Positions 51,951 to 60,545 of a stretch of 64,000 nt of DNA are shown one piece after another (positions within the stretch are counted from its first letter, which is position 1; every line of letters starts with the position of its first letter). Source of the DNA: an alpha proteobacterium HIMB5 (GTDB taxonomy: Bacteria; Pseudomonadota; Alphaproteobacteria; Pelagibacterales; Pelagibacteraceae); assembly GCA_000299095.1 (NCBI GenBank), contig CP003809.1, positions 310,001 through 374,000 of the forward strand. Direction: 5' to 3'. Under the pieces are notes generated by a model. That model had not been told where the DNA came from, ran no database searches, and saw only the letters and a list, made by a program, of their open reading frames with translations. The translations under genes and the position numbers were made by a program.

Positions 51951-52862
51951 TTAGTCTAATGCTACTACAGCTGCAGCAATTGATGCTAATCTTGCTTGAG
52001 CTTCATCTGATCTACTAGTAATCACTATTGGAACTTTTCCTCCAACAACTACACCAGCTGCACAAGCACCACAAAAATAAATCATCATTTTAACCAATGA
52101 ATTACCAGCTTCAACGTTTGGAACTAACAAGACATCAGCATCTCCTGCAACACTATTTTTTATACCTTTAATTGCAGCAGATTTTTTTGAGATACAGTTA
52201 TCAAATGCTAAAGGTCCAAAAATATCTGCATCAAGATTTTCCTCTTTTGCTAGTTTTGTAAGTTCTGCAGCTTCTACTGAGCTTGGAACACTTTCAATCA
52301 CTTCTTCTGTTGCGGATAAAAGCGCAATTTTTGGTTTATTAATTCCAATCCGATTTGAAAAGTTTACAACATTTTTTAAAATATGCATTTTTGTTTTAAG
52401 ATTAGGTAATACATTTAAAGCGCCATCAGTAATAATTAATGGTTTGTCATCTTTGTTGATTGTCATATGCCATATGTGACTTAGTCTTGTTTTTCCAATT
52501 AAACCATATTCTCTTTTAAGAACTTCTTTCATAAGAATATCAGTGTGAATATGACCTTTAACAATAATCTTAATTTCATTCTCACTTGCAAGTTTTGCAG
52601 CAATTGGTGCAGTATTATTTTCAACTGGCTCATCGATAATTTCATATTTTGAAATATCAAAAGTTAAATCTTCTGCACATTTTTGAATTTCTTTTTTATC
52701 CCCAATAAAAACTGGCACAATTAAATTTTCATTAACCGCATCTTGAACTGATAACATTGCTAAAGGTTTGCCGGCATTTACTATGGCAGCTTTTACACCT
52801 TTCTTTTTTGATGAATAGTCAAGAAGGTTGTTCGGGCATAAAATTTCTTTGTTTGAAAGCAT
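51951..52862 (-). CDS. pta: Phosphate acetyl/butyryltransferase (Pta, short form)
   Basis: A 303-residue PTA_PTB-family enzyme (COG0280). The core contains VKGHIHTDILMK, KTRLSHIWHM, LIITDGALNV and DADVLLVPNVEAGNSLVKMM. It would interconvert acetyl phosphate and acetyl-CoA. In sulfonate degraders Pta uses the acetyl phosphate made by Xsc, consistent with this operon. It resembles the short Pta lacking the long N-terminal DRTGG domain. Confidence 0.87.
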   Translation of the reverse strand: MLSNKEILCPNNLLDYSSKKKGVKAAIVNAGKPLAMLSVQDAVNENLIVPVFIGDKKEIQKCAEDLTFDISKYEIIDEPVENNTAPIAAKLASENEIKIIVKGHIHTDILMKEVLKREYGLIGKTRLSHIWHMTINKDDKPLIITDGALNVLPNLKTKMHILKNVVNFSNRIGINKPKIALLSATEEVIESVPSSVEAAELTKLAKEENLDADIFGPLAFDNCISKKSAAIKGIKNSVAGDADVLLVPNVEAGNSLVKMMIYFCGACAAGVVVGGKVPIVITSRSDEAQARLASIAAAVVALD

Positions 52863-52905
52863 GGAAAATACTTATATGTGATTTTTAATTTAAAAATAGT
52901 TTTTT

Positions 52906-53910
52906 TTAAGATCTTAAAAGTCTTATATCTTCAGCAATATTTGCAGGTATATTGATTTCTTTTTTAGAATTAATTTGAAATCTCTTAAATTTATTTTGTC
53001 CTGGATACAGAATTTCTTTTACTCCTTTAATTTTTGGAAGTTTTTTTATTATTCTAATGTTTTCTTTTATTCTTTGACTGTAGTTATTTACAAATAAGTT
53101 TGGTTTAAATGTAAAAAATAAATGACCAATATTTTGTGGACCTGAAAAATCATCAAATGGATCTTTTACTTTACCCGCATGATTACCGCCTGTTAAAACT
53201 CCACTTAAAATATCAACCATCCAGGCTAAACCAGATCCTCTAAATCCAGCGATTGGTAATTGAACTCCTTTAAGAGCTTTTCTAGCATCTGTTGTTGGTC
53301 TACCTTTGTTATCAAGCGCAACACCTTCAGGTATTTTTTGATTATTTCTTGCAGCTACTCTAATTTTACCTCTGTTAATCATTGATATAGATGTATCTAA
53401 TATAAAAGGAACTTTAGACCCTGTTGGTGTGCCAAAGCATATTGGGTTTGTCCCAAATAAACTTTTTAATGCACCATGAGGAGCAACAGCAGGAGGTGCA
53501 TTAGTAAATATCATTGTTACTAAATTTTTCTTTGTTGCTTGTTCAGCATAATAACCAGACAAACCATAGTGACCGCTATTTTTTACCCCCACTAATCCAA
53601 TTCCTGTTTTTTTTGTATTCTTAATGGCTGTCTTTATTGCGATGTCTGCAGCTACAAATCCAATACTATCATTTGCATCTATTTGAGAAATTGATTGAGA
53701 AATTTTTTTGATTTTTATCTTAGGTTTTGCATTGATAACTTTTTTTTTTATTCGATCACAATACATTTTAAGTCTAGATAAACCATGACCGTAAGCTCCA
53801 ACTTGTTCTGCATTGATTAGAGCATCTGCACAAATTTTTGCATGTTCAGAACTTAATTTGTGTTTGATAAAAATTTCTTTTACTATTGATTTGATTTTGT
53901 TTGGCTTCAT
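52906..53910 (-). CDS. Ldh/MDH2-family dehydrogenase (ComC-like)
   Basis: A 334-residue NAD(P)-dependent enzyme of the malate/L-lactate dehydrogenase 2 family (COG2055): GLSRLKMYCDRIKK, SGHYGLSGYYAEQA, TNAPPAVAPHGALKSLFGTNP and GFRGSGLAWMVDIL. This family includes ComC, R-sulfolactate dehydrogenase, besides malate, ureidoglycolate and Delta1-piperideine dehydrogenases. Beside an HpsN-like gene, ComC-type activity (R-sulfolactate to sulfopyruvate) is the best guess. It overlaps the small membrane protein gene by four bases. Confidence 0.8.
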   Translation of the reverse strand: MKPNKIKSIVKEIFIKHKLSSEHAKICADALINAEQVGAYGHGLSRLKMYCDRIKKKVINAKPKIKIKKISQSISQIDANDSIGFVAADIAIKTAIKNTKKTGIGLVGVKNSGHYGLSGYYAEQATKKNLVTMIFTNAPPAVAPHGALKSLFGTNPICFGTPTGSKVPFILDTSISMINRGKIRVAARNNQKIPEGVALDNKGRPTTDARKALKGVQLPIAGFRGSGLAWMVDILSGVLTGGNHAGKVKDPFDDFSGPQNIGHLFFTFKPNLFVNNYSQRIKENIRIIKKLPKIKGVKEILYPGQNKFKRFQINSKKEINIPANIAEDIRLLRS

Positions 53911-54101
53911 TTGCCTTTATTTCTTATTTTTTCTTCACAAAATTCTTTAGCCTCTTCAGCATTATTAAATGTCACTTCTTTATCTAATTGACTACCAGCC
54001 ATACATGCTTGAACAGCTCTTTTAAAGTTATGATCACTAAAATTCATTATCACAACCACTGCAATAACCAGAAAGATAAAGATAAGAATGTTCTTAACCA
54101 T
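53907..54101 (-). CDS. Small membrane protein of the tau operon (64 aa)
   Basis: From ATG 54101, which overlaps the tauC stop by one base (TAATG); an upstream start at 54119 would run into tauC. The protein has one N-terminal helix (MVKNILIFIFLVIAVVVIM) and then a short polar domain with two cysteines (QACMAGSQ, EFCEEKI), probably periplasmic. I do not recognise a family. Its coupling to tauC and to the downstream dehydrogenase suggests a role with this transporter. Confidence 0.7.
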   Translation of the reverse strand: MVKNILIFIFLVIAVVVIMNFSDHNFKRAVQACMAGSQLDKEVTFNNAEEAKEFCEEKIRNKGK

Positions 54102-56026
54102 TATCCTTTTCCACGCCAAGGGATATATTTATCTATAAGTTTTCTCAATGTGATATCAAATAAAAGACCCAATAATCCCATAATAAAAATAGTTATCCAA
54201 ATAACTTCATATTGGAAATATTTTTTGGCAACGTTTTCAACAAAACCTATACCAGTTGTGCCTGCTAAAAATTCTGCTGCAACTAATGTTCCCCAACACA
54301 TACCAACAGCAACTCTAATTCCTGTTAAGATTTCTGGCAAAGAGTTTGGAAAAATAACATATCTTAATATTTGTTTCTTTGATGCACCAAGAGAGTGGGC
54401 TGCATGAATTTTTGAAAGTTGAGTTCCTGAAGCACCAGCTCTTGCTGAAATAATCATAATTGATAATGAAACCATGAATAATAAAAATATTTTTCCAGAG
54501 TTATCAATTCCTAAAACTGAAATAATCAAAGGAGCCCATGCTAGGGGTGGGACAGGTCTATACAATTCAATTAATGGATCAAAGAAACCTTTAGCAAATC
54601 TATTTAATCCCATGAATAATCCAAGTGGCACACCAATTATAATTCCAAATACCAATCCCAAAAATACTCTCATGAAAGAATCCCAAATATGTCCATAAGG
54701 AACTGGCACTTTAAATAATTCAAAATCACCTGTTACAAGTTTTAAAACTCCGCCTTTAAAGTTTTGTTCAACTTTTCCATCCTTAGTGTGAACTGGATAT
54801 TCACCTGGTAAAATATCTGCGATCCAATCAGGTAAAATGAACCCAATCATTTTACTTACATCAACCATCTCAATCCAAAGAAGAGGAATATCTTTATAAC
54901 CAACACTAGGCTTAAGCATTAAAATAAATTTATTAAAAGTATCTGATGGTTTAGGTAACCATCTTCCAGAACCTTGCTCTGAACAGTTATCACCACTTGC
55001 AACTATTGTTCCTGTCGGGAAGAAAATTATATCAACAAATCTTAATCCACCTTGAACATCTCTTTGAGCTTTATCAAATTCAACTATTGCCTTTTGCAAA
55101 CCATCTAAAGCATTTGGAGGATAGATACTTGCAAATTCAATTCTTCTTGCAATCTTTACAATATCTTTTGCGTAAGTTGATGCAATTTCTTGATTGTCAC
55201 CAAGACTTTTTCTGTATGCTTTAACATCATCTTTAATTTGTTTTATTGAATTTTTAAATTGCGGATTGTGATTTCTTAATTTGAAAAATTTATCACTTAT
55301 TATCTTTAGCTCTTGAGCAGCAGCATTAAATTTTAATCCTCTATCAGTTGCAGGAACTGTAGGTACTTCTATAGTGTTTTCAATTGAACCACTTCCAGCA
55401 TCAACTTTAACTAAACTCCATCCGCCTTGTTCTTCAACAGCTTTTAGTCTATTTGCTTTATCACTATCTGTTTCAAAAGGATAATCTGGCTTTTGGAAAT
55501 TTGAAGTAAGAAAATTGATTTCTTCTGTAATTTCATCAATTTGTCTTCTAGTTTCCATCTCCATTAAATCATCATTGGTCAATAATGGAATAAGATTGAT
55601 AGTATTATCAGTAAAAGAAATTAACTGAGTTTTTTCTTGATTGTTTAAGACAGATGAATTTTCAATCTCAATTTTAATTTCTTCTAAATTCTTATTTTCA
55701 TTTTCAATTTGATAAGTACTTTTGAATTGACGTTCTGCTATTGGAAACTGATATTTTAATCCAAGTAAAGAGTCATTTACTTTAGCAACTTGACAAAGTT
55801 CATTTGCAGACTGAGGATAAAAACCTTTAGCAATATCCCAAGAATAGTATAACCAGGTTAGTAAAATAGCACTACTTCCAACGATAACCCAATGAACACC
55901 ACCTTTAGCTCTTTCTGGATTACCAAAAACGGCATCGACCTTTTCAGTTCTTATTAATCTTCTACCGTAAAGAATACATCCAATAATTGCTACAAATATT
56001 AAAAAAGTAACTATTTGAGTAAGCAT
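54101..56026 (-). CDS. tauC: Taurine-type ABC permease with a large N-terminal extension (TauC)
   Basis: 641 residues, more than twice E. coli TauC (275). The C-terminal ~196 residues (446-641) are a BPD_transp_1 permease domain with EAA loop HAAHSLGASKKQILRYVIFPN and PVPPLAWAPLI. The N-terminus has two membrane helices (about 1-20, 45-63) and then a hydrophilic stretch of about 370 residues rich in Glu/Lys/Asn helices, with one CSEQGSGRW region, expected in the periplasm. Whether taurine or another sulfonate is moved is open. It abuts tauB with no gap. Confidence 0.85.
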   Translation of the reverse strand: MLTQIVTFLIFVAIIGCILYGRRLIRTEKVDAVFGNPERAKGGVHWVIVGSSAILLTWLYYSWDIAKGFYPQSANELCQVAKVNDSLLGLKYQFPIAERQFKSTYQIENENKNLEEIKIEIENSSVLNNQEKTQLISFTDNTINLIPLLTNDDLMEMETRRQIDEITEEINFLTSNFQKPDYPFETDSDKANRLKAVEEQGGWSLVKVDAGSGSIENTIEVPTVPATDRGLKFNAAAQELKIISDKFFKLRNHNPQFKNSIKQIKDDVKAYRKSLGDNQEIASTYAKDIVKIARRIEFASIYPPNALDGLQKAIVEFDKAQRDVQGGLRFVDIIFFPTGTIVASGDNCSEQGSGRWLPKPSDTFNKFILMLKPSVGYKDIPLLWIEMVDVSKMIGFILPDWIADILPGEYPVHTKDGKVEQNFKGGVLKLVTGDFELFKVPVPYGHIWDSFMRVFLGLVFGIIIGVPLGLFMGLNRFAKGFFDPLIELYRPVPPLAWAPLIISVLGIDNSGKIFLLFMVSLSIMIISARAGASGTQLSKIHAAHSLGASKKQILRYVIFPNSLPEILTGIRVAVGMCWGTLVAAEFLAGTTGIGFVENVAKKYFQYEVIWITIFIMGLLGLLFDITLRKLIDKYIPWRGKG

Positions 56027-56824
56027 TTAATCGTCTCTCCCCATGATTTCTTCTTCCATATTCCAAATCATTGTAAGTATTTCTTCTCTTGTTTTTGAAA
56101 ACTCTTTATCTTTTTTAATTTCTCTAAGATCTTCTTTTAAACCTCTTGCAGCAAATGGAAGATTGTATTCTTTATGTATACGCCCTGGTCTTGGAGCCAT
56201 AACATATAATCTTTCACCTAATAATAATGCTTCTTCTACTGAGTGCGTGATTAAAATAATTGTTTTACCTGTTTCTTTCCAAATTTTTAAAACAAGCGAT
56301 TGCATTTTTTCTCGTGTTAAAGCATCTAATGCACCAAGAGGCTCGTCCATTAAAATCAAATCAGGATCATTTATTAAACATCTCGCTAAAGCAACACGTT
56401 GTTGCATACCTCCTGACAATTGATAAGTAGGGGTATTTCCAAATCCTTTTAAGCCAACAATATCTAACCATTCATCAACTTTTTTTGCAGTAACACCTGG
56501 GTCTTCTTTTTTCATTCTTAGACCAAAGTTTACGTTTTCGGCAACTGTTAACCATTCAAACAAAGCTCCTTGTTGAAAAACCATTCCTCTTTCAACACCA
56601 GGTCCGTCTATTTCATTACTATTTAAAGTTATTTTTCCAGATGTAGGTCTTATAAAACCAGCTGTAATATTTAATAAAGTTGTCTTACCGCATCCAGATG
56701 GTCCCAGAACAGTAAGTAGCTCACCTTTTTTTAATGTGAAGTTAACATCTTTTAATGCATGAACTGTTTCACCTTTTGGTGTTGTGAAAATCATATTTAA
56801 ATTTTCAGAAATCAGATCACTCAT
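56027..56824 (-). CDS. tauB: Taurine/sulfonate ABC transporter ATPase (TauB)
   Basis: A 265-residue ATPase: Walker A GPSGCGKTT near residue 40, Q-loop FQQGALFEW, signature LSGGMQQRVALARC, Walker B LILMDEPLGALDALTRE and the H-loop in ILITHSVEEALLL. It is of the nitrate/sulfonate/taurine group (SsuB/TauB). It is separated from upstream tauA by a terminator-like hairpin and abuts tauC. Confidence 0.92.
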   Translation of the reverse strand: MSDLISENLNMIFTTPKGETVHALKDVNFTLKKGELLTVLGPSGCGKTTLLNITAGFIRPTSGKITLNSNEIDGPGVERGMVFQQGALFEWLTVAENVNFGLRMKKEDPGVTAKKVDEWLDIVGLKGFGNTPTYQLSGGMQQRVALARCLINDPDLILMDEPLGALDALTREKMQSLVLKIWKETGKTIILITHSVEEALLLGERLYVMAPRPGRIHKEYNLPFAARGLKEDLREIKKDKEFSKTREEILTMIWNMEEEIMGRDD

Positions 56825-56852
56825 AAAGACAACTTTATATTCGAATTTTGAT

Positions 56853-56889
56853 AAAAAAAATAGGCACCAATTTTTAATTGGCGCCTATT
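56853..56889 (-). terminator. Intrinsic (partial) terminator between tauA and tauB
   Basis: On the minus strand a 14-bp stem (arms at 56876-56889 and 56859-56872; AATAGGCGCCAATT with its partner, one G-U wobble) closes a 3-base loop and is followed by eight U's. It lies between tauA and tauB, in the same operon direction. It would end most transcripts after the binding-protein gene and let some read through into tauBC. Confidence 0.85.
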
Positions 56890-56912
56890 TTAAATTTTTT
56901 TAATCTATATGA

Positions 56913-57854
56913 TTAAAGAGGTAAGAAACTAGTATCTACGTTTCCTCTTGGTGTACCCATTCCTTTTAGGAACTTATGTAGGTTACCTTTTGTCATAGAT
57001 TGAGCAGTTTCTTCTGCGTTTAAAAATTTGAAGCCACTTAAAGTATCTTTCATGTCTCCAACTTTCATCTCAGACTCTTTAGCCATCGCATTTAAATCAC
57101 TCTTACCAGCAGCATATCTAGCATTTGCTTCGTGAGTAACTTCGATGAAAGTTCTTACCATTCCTGGGTTTTCTTTCATGAATTTGTCAGTCACAGAAGT
57201 AATGTCGATACCTAAAATTCCAGCATCTCTAGCTTCTTGTACTGTTAATAATCTTGATCCAACTGCAGTTGCAGCTTTAATAGAGTTACCACCAAATAAA
57301 CACGCCATTACAACGTCACCGCTTACTAATGCAGCAGCACCTTCTTCAGGGTCCATTTGAATGATGTCCATTTTATTTCTGTCAGCACCAACAACTTTCA
57401 TACTTTCGTCAAAAACGTACTCAGCCATTGTACCTAGTGGAACAGCAACTTTTTTACCTTCAAGTTCTGAACCGTTTGCTTTTGTAATTCCAGAAGCGTT
57501 AGATGTTACACAAGTAGTACCACCCATTCCGTATTCCATTGCAATATCAACTAGTTTGATAGGTGCTTTTGATTTTACAGCATTAATAAATGGAACTAAA
57601 CCTTGTGAGTAAGAGATATCGATATCTCCAGCTAACATTGCGTCAGTCATTGCTCCACCATTTGTGAAGTTAGTCCATTTTACTGGCACACCAAGAGCTT
57701 TAGCGAATAATTTTTTATGCATATCCTCTAAGTTTGGAGTTGGCCACTCTAAGAAGTAAGCAACTCTAACTTCATTTGCAGCAGAGTTAGCAACTGAAAT
57801 TGAAAGGTTAAGAGCTACGAAACAGCTTAGAATAAAACTAATTATTTTTTTCAT
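56913..57854 (-). CDS. tauA: Taurine/sulfonate ABC transporter substrate-binding protein (TauA)
   Basis: A 313-residue periplasmic binding protein of the NMT1/TauA class with signal peptide (1-25, ending VANSAAN). EVRVAYFLEWPTPNLEDMHKK start, GDIDISYSQGLVPFINAV, EGKKVAVPLGTMAEYVFDESMK and MDPEEGAAALVSGDVVMACLFGG are family features. It has the first promoter of the minus-strand unit. The ligand is probably taurine or a similar sulfonate, inferred from divergent tpa. Confidence 0.88.
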   Translation of the reverse strand: MKKIISFILSCFVALNLSISVANSAANEVRVAYFLEWPTPNLEDMHKKLFAKALGVPVKWTNFTNGGAMTDAMLAGDIDISYSQGLVPFINAVKSKAPIKLVDIAMEYGMGGTTCVTSNASGITKANGSELEGKKVAVPLGTMAEYVFDESMKVVGADRNKMDIIQMDPEEGAAALVSGDVVMACLFGGNSIKAATAVGSRLLTVQEARDAGILGIDITSVTDKFMKENPGMVRTFIEVTHEANARYAAGKSDLNAMAKESEMKVGDMKDTLSGFKFLNAEETAQSMTKGNLHKFLKGMGTPRGNVDTSFLPL

Positions 57855-57922
57855 TTATCCCTCTTTGTTGTTTTATAATTTCTAAGTTTAAAATTAATTT
57901 CAACCAGAAGTAAAACAAAAAA

Positions 57923-57955
57923 GTAGCACCAGAAAGTAGCACCAGAAAGCAGCAG
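57923..57955. repeat. 13-bp tandem repeat in the tauA-tpa divergent promoter region
   Basis: Two identical, adjoining 13-mers (GTAGCACCAGAAA at 57923-57935 and 57936-57948) are followed by a partial copy (GCAGCAG, 57949-57955). Degenerate copies on the tauA side keep the same 13-bp register, and ACCAGAA recurs there (57903-57909). The array lies in the 208-bp spacer between divergent tauA and tpa. This suggests a direct-repeat operator for a MocR/TauR-like regulator (inference). Near 57961 there is also an ACAAC-N5-GTTGT dyad. Confidence 0.75.
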
Positions 57956-58062
57956 ATGTGACAACTTAAGGTTGTATAACAAATTTATGGTTTTAGCGTT
58001 GTTTTTAGTCTACAGATTTACTGTTTCAACAAATTTAAAAATATAAAAAGAGAGAAAAACAT

Positions 58063-59409
58063 ATGAGTTCAGAAAATAAAACTGCAATACCAAATTCATT
58101 AAATGAACACTGGATGCCATTTACATCCAATAAAGATTTTAAAGAAAACCCAAGATTAATTGTTGAAGCTAAGGGTGTATATTTAAAGAACCATCAAGGT
58201 CAAACTCAAATCGATGCAAGCTCAGGATTATTTTGTAATCCATTAGGTCATGGAAGACCAGAAATTATTGAAGCAATAACTAATCAGTTAAAAACTTTAG
58301 ATTATTGTCAACCATTCCAACAAGGTTATGGAGGTTCATTTGAACTTGCAACAAGAATTGCAAAACATACACCAGGAAACTTAAACAGAATTTTTTATAC
58401 AATTTGTGGATCTACAGCAGTTGAAACAGCTATTAAAATTTGTATCGCATATCACAGAGCAAAAGGTGATAGCCAAAGATTTAGATTTGTTGGAAGAGAA
58501 AGAGGATACCACGGAATGAACATTGGAGCCACTTCTGTTGGAGGTATGGTTAACAATGTTAAAACTTTTGCAAGTGTATTGATGCCAGGTGTTGTTCACA
58601 TGAGACATACACATTTACCTGAGCACAAGTTTATAAGTGGTCAACCAGAAACTGGAGCTGAACTTGCAAATGATCTTGAGAGAATTTGTATGAACTTTGG
58701 TGCAGAAAACATTGCTGCATGTATCGTTGAACCAATTGCAGGATCAACAGGAACACTTGTTCCACCAAAGGGATATTTACAAAGATTAAGAGAAATTTGT
58801 GATCAACATGGAATACTTTTAATTTTTGATGAAGTGATTACAGGATGGGGAAGAACTGGGTCACCATTTGCATCTCATGAATATGGTGTAACTCCAGATT
58901 TAATGACAATGGCAAAAGCAACTACAAACGGAATTAGTCCATTAGGTGTTGTTGCATGTAAAGAAGAAATTTATGATGCAATCTTAGATAACTCACCAAA
59001 AGGATCAGTTGAGTTATTTCATGGATATACTTACTCCGGAATTCCAATTTCAGTTGCAGCTGGTTTAGCTGTTCAAGATATTTTTGAAAAAGATGATATC
59101 TTTAATAGAGCAAAAGAATTAGCTCCGTATTTCCAAAAAGGTTTAATGTCATTACAAGATATCGATGTAGTAGATAACATCAGAGGTTATGGAATGATGG
59201 GTGGAATAGATATTAAGATGGACAAAAAACCAGGTGCTGCAGGTTATACTTGTTTCAAACATTGTTATGAAGCAGGGGTAAACTTTAAAGCAACAGGTGA
59301 CTGTTTAATTATTGCTCCAATGTTTATTTGTGAGAAAAAACACATTGATGAAATCATAGATAAACTAAGAACTGGAATTACAAATTATTCTAAAAGTAAA
59401 AAGAATTAA
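58063..59409 (+). CDS. tpa: Taurine-pyruvate aminotransferase (class III)
   Basis: A 448-residue class III omega-aminotransferase. The PLP lysine is in MTMAKATTNG, preceded by IFDEVITGWGRTG; HWMPFTSN at the start and CGSTAVETAIKI are typical of Tpa/omega-APT. It would transfer the amino group of taurine to pyruvate, giving sulfoacetaldehyde and alanine. The following ald recycles the alanine. An omega-amino-acid:pyruvate (beta-alanine) specificity is the main alternative. The purine-rich AGAGAG site precedes ATG. Confidence 0.87.
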   Translation: MSSENKTAIPNSLNEHWMPFTSNKDFKENPRLIVEAKGVYLKNHQGQTQIDASSGLFCNPLGHGRPEIIEAITNQLKTLDYCQPFQQGYGGSFELATRIAKHTPGNLNRIFYTICGSTAVETAIKICIAYHRAKGDSQRFRFVGRERGYHGMNIGATSVGGMVNNVKTFASVLMPGVVHMRHTHLPEHKFISGQPETGAELANDLERICMNFGAENIAACIVEPIAGSTGTLVPPKGYLQRLREICDQHGILLIFDEVITGWGRTGSPFASHEYGVTPDLMTMAKATTNGISPLGVVACKEEIYDAILDNSPKGSVELFHGYTYSGIPISVAAGLAVQDIFEKDDIFNRAKELAPYFQKGLMSLQDIDVVDNIRGYGMMGGIDIKMDKKPGAAGYTCFKHCYEAGVNFKATGDCLIIAPMFICEKKHIDEIIDKLRTGITNYSKSKKN

Positions 59410-59424
59410 TTTTTTCTAAAAGTT

Positions 59425-60543
59425 ATGAAAATTGGAGTTCCTAAGGAAATCAAACCTCAAGAAAATCGAATTGGTTTAACACCTGACAGTGTTAAAACAT
59501 TAGTGTCGGAAGGGCATGAAGTTTTAGTTGAAAATAATGGTGGCTTTGAAGCTGGTTTTGAAAACGAGCAATATACAAGTGCTGGTGCAAAAATAGTTGA
59601 TAAAGCAGAAGATATTTTTAATGATGCAGAGATCATTGTTAAAGTAAAAGAACCTCAAAAAGTTGAAGTAGACATGATTAGAGAAAATCAAATTGTCTAT
59701 ACTTATCTTCATTTAGCAGCTGCTAAAGAACTTACTGAAGGTTTAATCAAATCAAAAAGTGTTAACATCGCTTATGAAACTGTTACTGATGACAACGGAA
59801 GATTGCCATTACTTGCTCCAATGAGTGCAGTTGCAGGAAGAATGTCAGTTCAAGCTGGTGCGCATTGTTTAGAAAAAAATCAAAAAGGAAGAGGACTTTT
59901 ACTTGGCGGTGCACCTGGTGTTACCGGTGGAACAGTTGTTATTTTAGGTGGAGGTGTTGTTGGTGAAAACGCTGCTGTTATTGCAACTGGTATGCAAGCT
60001 AAAGTTCATATAGTTGATAAGTCTGAAGCAAGATTAAAACAATTAGTTGGAATGTTTGGAGATAAAATCATTCCAGAACAAAGTGATAAAATTGATCTAC
60101 CTAAACTAGTAGCTGAAGCTGATTTATTAATCGGTGGAGTTTTAATTCCAGGCGCAGAAGCACCAAAATTAGTAACAAGAGACATGATCAAAAGTATGAA
60201 AAGAGGTTCTGTAATTGTGGATGTAGCAATTGATCAGGGTGGTTGTGTAGAGACAAGTAAACCAACTACTCATGGTGAACCTACTTATATTGTTGATGAT
60301 GTAGTTCACTATTGTGTAGCCAATATGCCAGGCGGTGTTCCAAGAACTTCAACACTTGCACTAAATAATGCGACATTACCTTATCTAGTTAAACTTGCTA
60401 ACAGTGGATATCAAAAAGCATTAAGCGAAGATAAAAACTTTTTAGCTGGATTAAACGTGCATAAAGGAATGGTTACATATAAAGCAGTTGCAGACGTATT
60501 TGGTCACAACTTTGTAGATCCAGGAGAAGCTGTCAAAAATTAA
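59425..60543 (+). CDS. ald: Alanine dehydrogenase
   Basis: A 372-residue NAD-dependent alanine dehydrogenase. GVPKEIKPQENRIGLTP at the N-terminus, the catalytic Lys in VKVKEPQ and His in YLHLAAA, and the Rossmann loop VVILGGGVVGENAA are intact. It regenerates pyruvate and releases ammonia from alanine made by Tpa. It lies 15 bp after tpa and 2 bp before the next gene, so the three are one transcript. Confidence 0.95.
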   Translation: MKIGVPKEIKPQENRIGLTPDSVKTLVSEGHEVLVENNGGFEAGFENEQYTSAGAKIVDKAEDIFNDAEIIVKVKEPQKVEVDMIRENQIVYTYLHLAAAKELTEGLIKSKSVNIAYETVTDDNGRLPLLAPMSAVAGRMSVQAGAHCLEKNQKGRGLLLGGAPGVTGGTVVILGGGVVGENAAVIATGMQAKVHIVDKSEARLKQLVGMFGDKIIPEQSDKIDLPKLVAEADLLIGGVLIPGAEAPKLVTRDMIKSMKRGSVIVDVAIDQGGCVETSKPTTHGEPTYIVDDVVHYCVANMPGGVPRTSTLALNNATLPYLVKLANSGYQKALSEDKNFLAGLNVHKGMVTYKAVADVFGHNFVDPGEAVKN

Positions 60544-60545
60544 TA

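Noticed and set aside
53988..54407. 139-aa plus-strand frame across the tauC end and the small gene
   Set aside because: It is opposite conserved permease motifs and shows no domain; it is a shadow frame.
56043..56423. 126-aa plus-strand frame opposite tauB
   Set aside because: It runs antisense to the TauB Walker B and signature motifs; low-complexity Ser/Ile-rich shadow.
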